Assembly (NCBI GenBank): GCA_945957185.1 | Contig: CAMFKA010000009.1 | Span: 1-19,602 of the forward strand | Reading direction: 5' to 3' | DNA length: 19,602 nt | DNA from: an uncultured Chlamydiaceae bacterium | Lineage (GTDB): Bacteria; Chlamydiota; Chlamydiia; Chlamydiales; Parachlamydiaceae | Shown: positions 1-6,732 of the stretch, in pieces | Position numbering within the stretch: the stretch's first letter is position 1 | Layout: each line of letters starts with the position of its first letter | The notes under the pieces: generated by a model | Told to the model about the DNA's origin: nothing | The model's input: the letters and a program-made list of their open reading frames with translations, nothing else | Database searches by the model: none | Position numbers and translations under genes: made by a program

Positions 1-58
1 CTTGAATTCTCCTCAGTGTTCTCACTGGCTCAGTGGTTAATTATGCAACAAGACCCTG

Positions 59-730
59 TCAAACTGTCAGGCCTGCCCCCACCTGCAGAATTTCCTTGAG
101 TTTTTCAATGTCCTCAGGGTATTCAAAACAAGATTCACTGTTTTTTAAATTTAAAATATCCTGACAATTTGTTTTACAGCACCCTTCATCATCCACATAC
201 AAATAGGCTATTTTTAGCTCGTCGTTCAATTGCAATTTAAAAAGTATAGCTAGGTTATCTACTGTTTTGTACATAGATGCATCCCAAGAACTGTACAATA
301 AGTCACTTGCGATTTCATCAATGTCTGCGATCTTAGACTCCGTCTCATACGTTGGAATCTTATCAAACTCTTGAGGTCCGCCGACAAGATTTATCAATTG
401 TTTTTGTACGCGGTAAATTTTCCAATTTTTCGCACTATCGGTTTCTTCAAGAGGAATCTTTAATTGATTCAGAGTTTTTAAAAGCAGATCACGCCTGTCC
501 ACAAAATACTGCCGACTAGTGTCATCCATAAGATGCCCTCTTTCATTTAAATCTACTGTAATGCAACTCCATTCCAAGAATGGTGCTGCTATAGCTTCAA
601 GTACTGGTTCTTTGATACGGTCTTGAAGACTCAGATAACAATAGCTGGGATTCACTTCACATGAGGTTACCTCCCCGGTTAATAAGTTGTTGTGACTATG
701 ACTATAGGAACCTACAGCAGATGATGCCAT
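59..730 (-). CDS. Hypothetical protein, 223 aa
   Basis: I do not recognise this protein. It starts at an ATG with a GAGG ribosome-binding site about 6 nt upstream and runs 223 codons to a TGA. It has no signal peptide and no strongly hydrophobic segment, so it is probably soluble. The composition is acidic and leucine-rich, with a C-terminal cluster of cysteines (around residues 183-188, CCxTNC) and a final acidic helix-like stretch. The N-terminal 30 residues are rich in Ser, Asn and His and look unstructured, which would suit a secreted effector but does not prove it. It is divergent to the dehydrogenase at 904-1914, with a 173-bp AT-rich gap between them. That it is a real gene rests on its length, its start context and the absence of a better frame on the other strand. 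Confidence 0.65.
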   Translation of the reverse strand: MASSAVGSYSHSHNNLLTGEVTSCEVNPSYCYLSLQDRIKEPVLEAIAAPFLEWSCITVDLNERGHLMDDTSRQYFVDRRDLLLKTLNQLKIPLEETDSAKNWKIYRVQKQLINLVGGPQEFDKIPTYETESKIADIDEIASDLLYSSWDASMYKTVDNLAILFKLQLNDELKIAYLYVDDEGCCKTNCQDILNLKNSESCFEYPEDIEKLKEILQVGAGLTV

Positions 731-852
731 TCAAAACCTCATAAAAAATGCAACAGATTGCTTTAAAATACATAAAAAGACGTTTATAGTGAAGACCCTA
801 TTGCCTGACTTTGCAATTAATTTCAATTTTAGTTAGCTTCAAGTTATATGCG

Positions 853-887
853 ATTTGAATTATATTTTTATAAATTTGAATTATATT
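853..887 (+). repeat. Two 14-bp direct repeats, 21 bp apart, upstream of the dehydrogenase gene
   Basis: ATTTGAATTATATT occurs at 853-866 and again at 874-887. The start-to-start distance is 21 bp, two helical turns. The second copy ends just before the AGGAG ribosome-binding site (891-895) of the dehydrogenase gene. Same-face tandem half-sites suggest a regulator-binding site, but the region is very AT-rich and chance or slippage is possible. Each copy contains a TATATT that could serve as a -10 box; I see no good -35 partner. Confidence 0.4.
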
Positions 888-903
888 ACTAGGAGATTGA
901 TTT

Positions 904-1914
904 ATGACGAAAATAAATGCATGGGTTACTTCTGGTCCAAAGAGCCAGTTTGTCAAACAAGAGATCGATCTCGGCCCACTGAAAGAAGAGGAAGTTGAGG
1001 TCGCGGTTGAACACTGCGGGATTTGCCATTCAGACCTTTCCGTTCTCAATAACGATTGGGGAAATTCTCAATATCCTGCCGTTCTTGGTCATGAAATTGT
1101 AGGGCGCGTGGTTGCTGTGGGTTCTGCTGCAAAAGGCGTCAAAGTTGGCCAAAAAGTGGGGATTGGTTGGTCTTCGGGCAGTTGTATGCATTGTCAACAG
1201 TGTCTGTCCGGAAATCAAAATTTTTGTCCCGAATCTGTAGCGACCATCATTGGACATCGTGGTGGCTTTGCAAGTCGAGTGCGAGCACATTGGGCTTATG
1301 CGATTCCCATTCCTGAAAATCTTCCCTTATCGGAAATTGGACCGCTGCTGTGTGGAGGCGTTACAGTGTTTAATCCTTTAGCTACCTACGCCAAACCAAC
1401 CGACCGCGTTGCTGTTGTCGGTATTGGAGGATTGGGGCATTTAGCAGTCAAATTTGCCTCGGCATTTGGTTGTGAAGTGACAGCCTTTACTTCGAGCGAA
1501 AGTAAATTTCAAGAAGCGCGTGATTTTGGCGCTCAGCATGTGGTTTTAAGCAAAGACTCTGCTGCCATACAAAAGCTTCACGGTACGTTTGATCTTATTC
1601 TTATCACCGTAAACGTCCCCTTGGACTGGCCTGCTTATATCGCGGCACTTGCTCCAAAAGGTCGCATTCATTTTGTTGGGGTCGTCACTGAAGATATTCC
1701 AGTCCAACTTTTTCCAGTCCTTGTCAATCAGCTCAGTATTTCTAGCTCTCCAATAGGTCCTCCGGTGGTAATATCAGATATGCTAGATTTTGCAGCACGA
1801 CATCACATTACTCCCAAGACAGAACATTTTCCTATGAGTCAAATTAACAAAGCTTTTGAGCACCTTGCCTCCGGAAAAGCGCGTTACAGAATCGTGTTGG
1901 ACGCAGATTTTTAA
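904..1914 (+). CDS. Zinc-dependent alcohol dehydrogenase (MDR superfamily, cinnamyl-alcohol-dehydrogenase-like)
   Basis: This is a 336-residue cytosolic medium-chain dehydrogenase/reductase, a family that interconverts alcohols and aldehydes with NAD(P)H. Catalytic zinc ligands are visible as Cys41 (GICHSD), His63-Glu64 in the GHEIVG signature, and Cys150. Structural zinc ligands are Cys94, Cys97, Cys100 and Cys108. The Rossmann motif GIGGLG is at 173-178, and small hydroxyl residues after the second strand (TSSES, 196-200) are typical of NADP-preferring CAD/YahK-type enzymes. Length is normal for the family. The start has AGGAG 8 nt upstream. Its neighbours do not reveal a substrate: it is divergent from an unknown gene and converges on the cupin-like gene with a 25-bp gap. 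The family call is firm; the substrate is unknown. Confidence 0.93.
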   Translation: MTKINAWVTSGPKSQFVKQEIDLGPLKEEEVEVAVEHCGICHSDLSVLNNDWGNSQYPAVLGHEIVGRVVAVGSAAKGVKVGQKVGIGWSSGSCMHCQQCLSGNQNFCPESVATIIGHRGGFASRVRAHWAYAIPIPENLPLSEIGPLLCGGVTVFNPLATYAKPTDRVAVVGIGGLGHLAVKFASAFGCEVTAFTSSESKFQEARDFGAQHVVLSKDSAAIQKLHGTFDLILITVNVPLDWPAYIAALAPKGRIHFVGVVTEDIPVQLFPVLVNQLSISSSPIGPPVVISDMLDFAARHHITPKTEHFPMSQINKAFEHLASGKARYRIVLDADF

Positions 1915-1939
1915 TTGCTACCCGGGTGCAGGCCCCTTT

Positions 1940-2782
1940 TTATTGAAAATTCAGTTCGACCATTTTGTGCTCAGCTGCCGTGCGAAGCAAAACCGTTTCA
2001 CAGTCATGCGCGGCATTATAGCCACATAAAATCGTACCCGTCAATGCCGCATCGCAATGGATTGCCCCTTTTTTCGTATAAACAGCTTGTCCATTGGATA
2101 GCTCGAACGCCGTTAACTGAAATCGGCTTTTGGCGACCTCTTTGGCTAAGAGATAGTACCCTCCCCCATCGACAATCATATGAAAATGAGGTTGGTCATG
2201 ATGGAATTCAAGGTAAAATCCGCCACCTGTTTCTGTCATAATATATTGATGCACATACTCCCCTCCTACTTGCATCACCCAAATAGGAAAAGGATCCTTG
2301 TCCGGAAATCTGACAGCTGTTTTTTCCGGAATTAAATAGGCCCCATAGTACGCAAGAGTCTCTGCAGTCGCTTTCTCAACCGGAACCGAAAGTTTTGAAA
2401 CATCAAAATAGAGCCCTCCATTGTCCCCCAAAATGTTATTGTCGCTTCCATCCATGAGTTTTTCTGAATCCCATACTGCTGTAAATTCAATCCATTTAGG
2501 TTCGACGATATGTTGAGGATGTGTGGCTTCCCACTCTAAGTCGATTGCAAACAATTCCTTTGTCACTTTTATAGTTATGGCGTCATGAATGACAACATCA
2601 TGAGAAGTTACCGCAGCAGTAAGACCCAACGTCTCCATGCAACCACCCTCGGGACCACGATAGACATTCATCAATCCCGCGATCGTTATGGGATCGTGTT
2701 GAGGCAGCGTCATTTGCACGCATGACGGATCTGTTACGAACGCACAAGGGATGGATTGGAATAATGTACTTGAAACTGACAT
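1940..2782 (-). CDS. Cupin-like protein, probable target of the BlaI-type repressor
   Basis: I chose the ATG at 2782 (280 aa) because GGAGG lies 5 nt upstream. An in-frame start at 2875 would place one operator inside the coding region and another across its start codon. The protein is soluble, with no signal peptide. The C-terminal part has a cupin-like pattern: FHHDQPHFH (193-201, candidate metal ligands His199 and His201), then GYYLL, then GQAVYTKKGAIH (231-242, candidate ligand His242). This approximates the two cupin motifs, with the usual Pro of motif 2 replaced by Lys. The N-terminal 180 residues are not recognised. It lies directly downstream of the blaI-blaR1-like pair on the same strand, with its own promoter and two ACTACAnnTGTAGT-type operators. 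I infer that it is the regulated output of that system. It is not a beta-lactamase: no SxxK/KTG or metallo-beta-lactamase motif is present. The enzymatic role is unknown. Confidence 0.75.
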   Translation of the reverse strand: MSVSSTLFQSIPCAFVTDPSCVQMTLPQHDPITIAGLMNVYRGPEGGCMETLGLTAAVTSHDVVIHDAITIKVTKELFAIDLEWEATHPQHIVEPKWIEFTAVWDSEKLMDGSDNNILGDNGGLYFDVSKLSVPVEKATAETLAYYGAYLIPEKTAVRFPDKDPFPIWVMQVGGEYVHQYIMTETGGGFYLEFHHDQPHFHMIVDGGGYYLLAKEVAKSRFQLTAFELSNGQAVYTKKGAIHCDAALTGTILCGYNAAHDCETVLLRTAAEHKMVELNFQ

Positions 2783-2806
2783 AAAAGCCTCCGTGCTTTC
2801 TGATTC

Positions 2807-2820
2807 ACTACACTTGTAGT
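2807..2820 (-). promoter_or_regulatory. BlaI-type operator, downstream copy before the cupin-like gene
   Basis: ACTACACTTGTAGT is a perfect ACTACA/TGTAGT dyad with a 2-bp centre. It lies 25 bp upstream of the chosen start codon, between the predicted transcription start and the ribosome-binding site. It shares the flanking TTTAAATACTAC with the second operator at 2879-2892. TACAnnTGTA is the core known for BlaI/MecI/CopY-family repressors. Confidence 0.8.
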
Positions 2821-2873
2821 ATTTAAAGTTAAAAAAACTCCCCCTTCCTTGGAGTGGGATGTTGTTGAATTCC

Positions 2874-2903
2874 ATTAAACTACAAGCGTAGTATTTAAGT
2901 CAA
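2874..2903 (-). promoter_or_regulatory. Promoter of the cupin-like gene with an embedded BlaI-type operator
   Basis: Read on the minus strand, TTGACT (2898-2903) is a good -35. TTTAAT (2874-2879, 18-bp spacing) or GTTTAA (2875-2880, 17-bp spacing) is the likely -10. The spacer holds the operator ACTACGCTTGTAGT (2879-2892), which differs from a perfect ACTACA/TGTAGT dyad by one base. The promoter lies just downstream of the stop codon of the BlaR1-like gene, so the third gene can be transcribed separately under repressor control. Confidence 0.7.
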
Positions 2904-2918
2904 GTAACAATCGTTTTT

Positions 2919-3929
2919 TTACGTTAAGGCGCAGAGAAAAGTGACAATCGAAAAGCTGATCACTAGGATAAAACTGATCCATTCAAATCGTTTTGTTGTG
3001 GTGTCATTCGAAGATAGCATTGCTTCTAATCGTCGCAAAGAGTCGTGTTTCTTTTCGGTAAGATAACAGAGCTGTTGATCGGCTTTTTCTTTAGCCTTTG
3101 TACAAACTTTCACAAGTGCAGATGCTAACGATGTATGGGGCAGGCCGTAGCGTGAAACGCTTTGATCGCAGGCGACTTCTTGATCGAACTCTAGACGTTT
3201 TCTCCAGGAGTATGTCGGCACCCACCAAAATAGTGTCGCAATCAACTGCAACAGCAGTCGTACTTGAGAATCTTTCCATCGAATATGCTCTACCTCATGC
3301 GCGAGCACTGCTTCAAACTCCTGTTGTGAAAAAGTTTCTTCGATGACGCACGGAATAAAAATTAATTTAGAGTGCGCTGCGAGTGGAGAATCAATGATCG
3401 GGCTGACATAAACTTTGATCCCCTCTTTCATCATGGCGTTAGATAAAAGATCATTTTCTATAGGGCGGCAGCAAAGCCGGCTCCGTTTTTCCAACTCAGT
3501 CAGCAATTGTGATGTCAGATAGAGTTGATGGGCTTTCTTGATTAACAGAATGATAGTGATCGTTGCTAATCCTATTGCTCCGATAGCATATAATCCGGCA
3601 TGGGGTATTCCCTCCCCTAAATAACGGAGCAGGGAGATTTCGTTGGCATCCAAATAGTTCTTTGTGTCGGGAAACCAGACGGCAAGAATCAGCTTCTGGA
3701 TACAACTTGAACAGTTGAGTGGATTGAAAAGATAACTAAAGCTAAAGCTGCTTGACAGGAGATCAGTAAGAAGACTTATAAACGGAAGGGAACGTAAAAT
3801 CGATCTCGTGCGGCCATTCAACCGATTTTTTAGAAAAGCCAGTGTGATTTCCACGGCAATTGCGACGGTGGAAAATGCTATGATTGCGCTGATCAGGAGA
3901 GAGATCAGAAAAAATGGGTTAGAACTCAT
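2919..3929 (-). CDS. BlaR1/MecR1-like M56 membrane metalloprotease without a penicillin-binding sensor domain
   Basis: This 336-residue membrane protein should sense a signal and proteolyse, or trigger proteolysis of, the adjacent BlaI-like repressor. Hydrophobic segments lie at about 8-30, 47-66, 111-130, 225-240 and 318-335. Between the third and fourth is a cytosolic M56 protease domain with HEVEH (211-215, zinc ligands and catalytic Glu) and the downstream EFDQEVACD element (247-255), which supplies the third ligand, probably Glu251. Classical BlaR1 and MecR1 are near 585-600 residues and end in an extracytoplasmic beta-lactam-binding domain. This protein lacks that domain and ends with a single hydrophobic helix. 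The only sizeable extracytoplasmic part is the 67-110 loop, which contains CSSC (Cys73, Cys76). Its start codon overlaps the stop of the repressor gene as ATGA, so the two are translationally coupled. The inducing signal is unlikely to be recognised through a BlaR1-type acylation site. Confidence 0.88.
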   Translation of the reverse strand: MSSNPFFLISLLISAIIAFSTVAIAVEITLAFLKNRLNGRTRSILRSLPFISLLTDLLSSSFSFSYLFNPLNCSSCIQKLILAVWFPDTKNYLDANEISLLRYLGEGIPHAGLYAIGAIGLATITIILLIKKAHQLYLTSQLLTELEKRSRLCCRPIENDLLSNAMMKEGIKVYVSPIIDSPLAAHSKLIFIPCVIEETFSQQEFEAVLAHEVEHIRWKDSQVRLLLQLIATLFWWVPTYSWRKRLEFDQEVACDQSVSRYGLPHTSLASALVKVCTKAKEKADQQLCYLTEKKHDSLRRLEAMLSSNDTTTKRFEWISFILVISFSIVTFLCALT

Positions 3930-4297
3930 TTTTTAGACTCTCGCAGCTGATGCAAAATTTTTTCCATTTTTTCAAGATCTTCATCTGTTAGATCATCTGC
4001 GGACTCGATGAGGTGTGTCACGAGTGCGGACGTTTTAACACCGGAAAATTTTTGCTTGATTTTATCCAGGAATGAGAACGACGAGGAAGAGGAGGTCAGC
4101 CAATATTCGTATTGAAGCCCGATTTTTTCCCTGTTTAACTGTTTTTTTTCAGCAAGACGGCTCATGACGGTCATGACGGTGTTATAGTTGTCTTGACCGC
4201 CCAGGGCTTGATGCACCTCTTTAACAGTCATTCTGGGTTTAGACGTAAGGATATAGAGGATTTCTGTCTCTAGTTCTCCAAAAGCTCTTTTTGACAT
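3926..4297 (-). CDS. BlaI/MecI/CopY-family transcriptional repressor
   Basis: This 123-residue winged-helix repressor matches the BlaI/MecI family in length and layout. The N-terminal part (ELETEILYIL, then MTVKEVHQAL, then YNTVMTVMSRLAEKKQL) is the DNA-binding domain with its recognition helix around residues 38-52. The C-terminal half (SALVTHLIES, then LTDEDLEKMEKIL) is the usual dimerisation region, in which family members are cut when induced. It begins at ATG 4297 with AAGGAG upstream. The neighbouring M56 protease gene and the family's dyad core in its own promoter support autoregulation. The likely partner is the overlapping protease, and likely targets are its own promoter and the cupin-like gene. 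The family is clear; the inducer is not. Confidence 0.92.
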   Translation of the reverse strand: MSKRAFGELETEILYILTSKPRMTVKEVHQALGGQDNYNTVMTVMSRLAEKKQLNREKIGLQYEYWLTSSSSSFSFLDKIKQKFSGVKTSALVTHLIESADDLTDEDLEKMEKILHQLRESKK

Positions 4298-4326
4298 GAA
4301 AGTATGCTCCTTAAAGTTAAGGGCTC

Positions 4327-4355
4327 ATCATACTACAGATGTAGTGTTTTGTCAA
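4327..4355 (-). promoter_or_regulatory. blaI-like promoter with operator in the spacer
   Basis: On the minus strand a perfect -35 TTGACA (4350-4355) and a near-perfect -10 TATGAT (4327-4332) are separated by exactly 17 bp. The spacer and the first base of the -10 hold ACTACATCTGTAGT (4332-4345), a perfect ACTACA/TGTAGT dyad with a 2-bp centre. Repressor bound here would block RNA polymerase. It is the best-formed of the three related operators. Confidence 0.88.
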
Positions 4356-4396
4356 GGGGGTTTAATGAGATGAATCCTCACTAATTGCGAAATAAT

Positions 4397-4424
4397 TTGA
4401 AATAAATATAAAATTAAGTATAAT
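4397..4424 (+). promoter_or_regulatory. Probable promoter of the repeat-protein gene
   Basis: TTGAAA (4397-4402) and TATAAT (4419-4424) are 16 bp apart, about 45 bp before the start codon at 4469. The region is AT-rich, so the -35 is less certain than the -10. Confidence 0.5.
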
Positions 4425-4468
4425 AAAAAATGAATATGATCAAACTAAAACAATAATAGGTTTTTAAA

Positions 4469-5419
4469 ATGAGCGCAAATTCAATTACAGTTGTTAAACA
4501 TGACCCGCAATTGTACATCAATTATGCCACTCGCTTTAAGGTAACTCCTGGTTCCGAGAGGGTAAGCGCTGAAGTGATTGGAACTTTACAGCATCCTGAG
4601 ACTCGGGCTGAAATTCCGGTTAAAACGAGCGGATCATTCTCGGCGAAACGTGAACATTTGAGTGCTCAGCACCCGAAAGTAATAGAAATGATTGCGACTA
4701 TTTTTAAAAATCACATTACAAACGACCCTAATATTAGAGATCCTCGTTTTTATCCAATCCCCGATAAAAAAGGCGAGGCACCTACTGGGCTGCACGAGAG
4801 CTTTACTAAGGAAGGCATCACTCAGCCGCAAATTGCACGAGTAGGATTGGGAGTGGGAAAACCTATTATGGAGTATAGCTTTTCGTACAATTTTTCAACG
4901 GAAGCGACCGATGCCATGAAATGGCGTATAGATTTCAATGGTAGAGTGAAGAACTTGACAACCGGAGCGGACTTTCCTGCTTCGTTTACAGCGCATGTTT
5001 CTAAGAAAGATTGTCCGACAGAGTCAGATGAGGCGGCAAAAGCGTATGGTTTGCGAATTTTGAATCCAATTTCTCCTGCTGACAAGCGGTTTTCTGTGTT
5101 ACCACAGCCTGAAACAGCTCCCCCTGCTGACAAACGAGTTCCAATATTGCCAGAGCTTGAAACTGCTTCTCCTAATGACGAGCGGGCTCCAGTATTGCCA
5201 GACCTTGAAACTGCTTCTCCTAATGACGAGCAGGCTCCAGTATTGCCAGAGCTTGAAACTGCTTCTCCTAATGACGAGCGGGCTCCAATATTGCCAGAGC
5301 TTGAAACTGCTCCCCCTAATGACGAGCAGGCTCCAGTATTACCACAGCCTGAAACAGCTTCTTCTACTGACAAGCAGGTTCCAGTATTGCCACAGTTTGA
5401 AACTAATGAACCTGTTTGA
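4469..5419 (+). CDS. Hypothetical protein with seven C-terminal 16-residue Pro/Glu repeats
   Basis: This 316-residue protein has an unrecognised N-terminal domain (about 1-200) followed by a tandem-repeat tail (203-314). There is no signal peptide or membrane segment. The N-terminal part is mixed alpha/beta in character, with an aromatic beta-like section around 133-177. Each repeat follows P-x-D-x-[RQ]-x-P-[VI]-L-P-x-x-E-T-A, and the tail is proline-rich and acidic, so it is probably extended. The ribosome-binding site is weak (AGG about 9 nt before ATG). Proteins with a unique N-terminus and a short repetitive tail are common among effectors of intracellular bacteria, but nothing here proves secretion. 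It converges on the methyltransferase gene with a 21-bp gap. Confidence 0.8.
   Translation: MSANSITVVKHDPQLYINYATRFKVTPGSERVSAEVIGTLQHPETRAEIPVKTSGSFSAKREHLSAQHPKVIEMIATIFKNHITNDPNIRDPRFYPIPDKKGEAPTGLHESFTKEGITQPQIARVGLGVGKPIMEYSFSYNFSTEATDAMKWRIDFNGRVKNLTTGADFPASFTAHVSKKDCPTESDEAAKAYGLRILNPISPADKRFSVLPQPETAPPADKRVPILPELETASPNDERAPVLPDLETASPNDEQAPVLPELETASPNDERAPILPELETAPPNDEQAPVLPQPETASSTDKQVPVLPQFETNEPV
5075..5410 (+). repeat. Tandem array of seven 48-bp coding repeats
   Basis: Seven in-frame 48-bp units encode residues 203-314 of the surrounding gene. The middle units (3 to 6) are nearly identical at the DNA level, differing mainly at the R/Q, V/I and S/P positions. The outer units have diverged. 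This pattern fits recent expansion by slippage or unequal recombination in the middle of the array. Confidence 0.92.
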
Positions 5420-5440
5420 TCAAGTGAGTCCCGCCTCTTT

Positions 5441-6028
5441 TTAAAGGCGTTTCGCAATAAAATTCAACCAGCTCTTGTCTGGGCTGGGAGCGACAGTGCT
5501 ACGCGTGTCGGGGCTTTTCCAAATCTCTAATGGAACAAACAATCCATTGAGATAAGGTTCGATAGTTGCCTCATCCATATCAAAGAAGACTCTGTCTTCG
5601 GCTTGCCTTACTGAAGTTCCATACTTAAATGAGGCGTACAAAACACCTGAAGGAAGAAGAGCTTTATGAAAACCTTCCAGCACTCCCCTTAATTCCTCAT
5701 AAGGAACGTGCAGTAGTGATGCATTAGCCCAAACTGCATCAAATTCATTGGAAAACTGCATCTCCTGAAAAAGCATATGCAAAGCGTCTTTTCCAATAAG
5801 ATTTGAGGTCATTTTTACCATCTCTAGAGAGCCGTCAAAAGGCACTACGTCATAACCTTTGCTTAGGAAAAATCGAGAATCTCGACCAACCCCACACCCA
5901 GCATCTAAAATTCGTCCCCCTTTAGGAACATGTTCTAGAAATTTCTGATAAAGTTCTTGAACATCGGCATTAATAGTCCTAGAAAAAAAATCTTTTGAGT
6001 TTTTGTTGTAATAGCTAATTGAGTCCAT
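5441..6028 (-). CDS. Class I SAM-dependent methyltransferase
   Basis: I prefer the ATG at 6028 (195 aa) because AGGAG lies 6 nt upstream; an in-frame ATG at 6049 has no such site. The SAM-binding motif ILDAGCGVGRDS is at residues 40-51, followed by the acidic end of strand 2 (VVPFDGS). Motif IV-like FDAVWANASLLHVP and LLPSGVLYASF complete a Rossmann methyltransferase of the small, tellurite-resistance/UbiE-like type. The substrate cannot be told from sequence. It is a cytosolic, single-domain protein convergent with the repeat-protein gene. Its promoter side faces the 209-bp palindromic element. Confidence 0.88.
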   Translation of the reverse strand: MDSISYYNKNSKDFFSRTINADVQELYQKFLEHVPKGGRILDAGCGVGRDSRFFLSKGYDVVPFDGSLEMVKMTSNLIGKDALHMLFQEMQFSNEFDAVWANASLLHVPYEELRGVLEGFHKALLPSGVLYASFKYGTSVRQAEDRVFFDMDEATIEPYLNGLFVPLEIWKSPDTRSTVAPSPDKSWLNFIAKRL

Positions 6029-6102
6029 TTGTTTCTCCTGAATGTGCACAGAAATTTATCATAAATTTCGTGATGTATCAAATAAGAAACGCGATCGGTG
6101 CT

Positions 6103-6311
6103 GCTGAGCCCTTTGGGCGGCCCCTTATGTAGCCTACGGGTGACGAGTTTGCGAGGAACCGTAGGTATTGAACAACAATAAATTAGAGCCCGCAGGGCGA
6201 CCGATCCGATTTCAGTCGCCCTGCGGGCTCTACATCATTTGATTTATCTCCTACGGTTCCTCGCGAGCTCGTCACCGTAGGCTACATAAGGGGTCGCCCA
6301 AAGGGCTCAGC
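6103..6311. repeat. 209-bp giant palindromic repeat (element A, inverted dimer)
   Basis: The outer ends are a perfect 17-bp inverted repeat (6103-6119 and 6295-6311). Inside, about 44 bp of each arm is again inverted with only a few differences. At the centre is a perfect 16-bp stem (6185-6200 and 6216-6231) around a 15-nt loop. The whole element can fold as one long hairpin or cruciform. The arms contain CCTACGG and CCGTAGG dyads. A related half-size copy lies at 19297-19428, which shows that this is a dispersed repeat. It encodes no protein and carries no transposase. Confidence 0.93.
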
Positions 6312-6732
6312 GAAGGATTTTATCTAAAGAAAGTCCGGGAAATAATATTACCAATTTACAGATCAATTCTAGAGTAGGATTACACTTTTTTTCCAGTCTC
6401 TGATAACTATAAATCGCTTTCATTCCTAATTGATCAGCAGCTTCTCTTTGCGTTAATCCCCGCTTTATTCTTTGATATCGAATAGAAAAGGCAAGAGCAA
6501 TGGAGGGATCAACAGGAACTTCAACAATGTTACGCTCCTCTTTGATAGATACTTTGGGCATGGGAACTAAATATTCATAATCGTCAACTTCTTCTAAATA
6601 GAGATTGAGAGCTTCTTGCATATTTAAATCTAGCTCTTCTTTTGTTTCAGCTTGGGTAACGCATCCTTGAAGCTCCATACATTCAGCCCAAAAGCCTTCT
6701 TTCTCTTTGTGAACTTTAAAGTGGTATCGCAT
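6307..6732 (-). CDS. hicB: HicB-family antitoxin with C-terminal XRE helix-turn-helix
   Basis: This 141-residue protein has a HicB-type N-terminal fold (MRYHFKVHKEKEGFWAECMELQGC, then QAETKEELDLNMQEAL; residues 1-50). It ends in an XRE helix-turn-helix (IRYQRIKRGLTQREAADQLG, then YSYQRLEKKCNPTLELICKL; about 84-135). This is the two-domain antitoxin layout that both binds the HicA toxin and represses its own promoter. GGGAG precedes the start. The hicA reading frame just upstream is broken, so this may now be an orphan antitoxin or a free repressor. The TGA stop lies within the last 5 bp of the palindromic element A, so the C-terminus may have been altered by insertion. Confidence 0.88.
   Translation of the reverse strand: MRYHFKVHKEKEGFWAECMELQGCVTQAETKEELDLNMQEALNLYLEEVDDYEYLVPMPKVSIKEERNIVEVPVDPSIALAFSIRYQRIKRGLTQREAADQLGMKAIYSYQRLEKKCNPTLELICKLVILFPGLSLDKILR

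Noticed and set aside
1915..2241. Plus-strand frame after the alcohol dehydrogenase
   Set aside because: It lies wholly opposite the cupin-like gene, has no ribosome-binding site and no recognisable protein features.
2783..2875. Upstream start for the cupin-like gene
   Set aside because: The extension would translate through an operator and the promoter; the internal ATG at 2782 has GGAGG at ideal spacing.
5075..5410. Possible CRISPR-like array because of regular 48-bp repetition
   Set aside because: There are no unique spacers; the units are contiguous, in frame and coding.
4822..5457. Long open frame on the minus strand opposite the repeat protein
   Set aside because: It is a by-product of the 48-bp repeats read antisense; its Gly/Ser/Asn repeats mirror the plus-strand tail, and it lacks a plausible start context.
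6103..6311. Insertion sequence with transposase
   Set aside because: The element is only 209 bp and has no coding capacity; at most it is a non-autonomous repeat.
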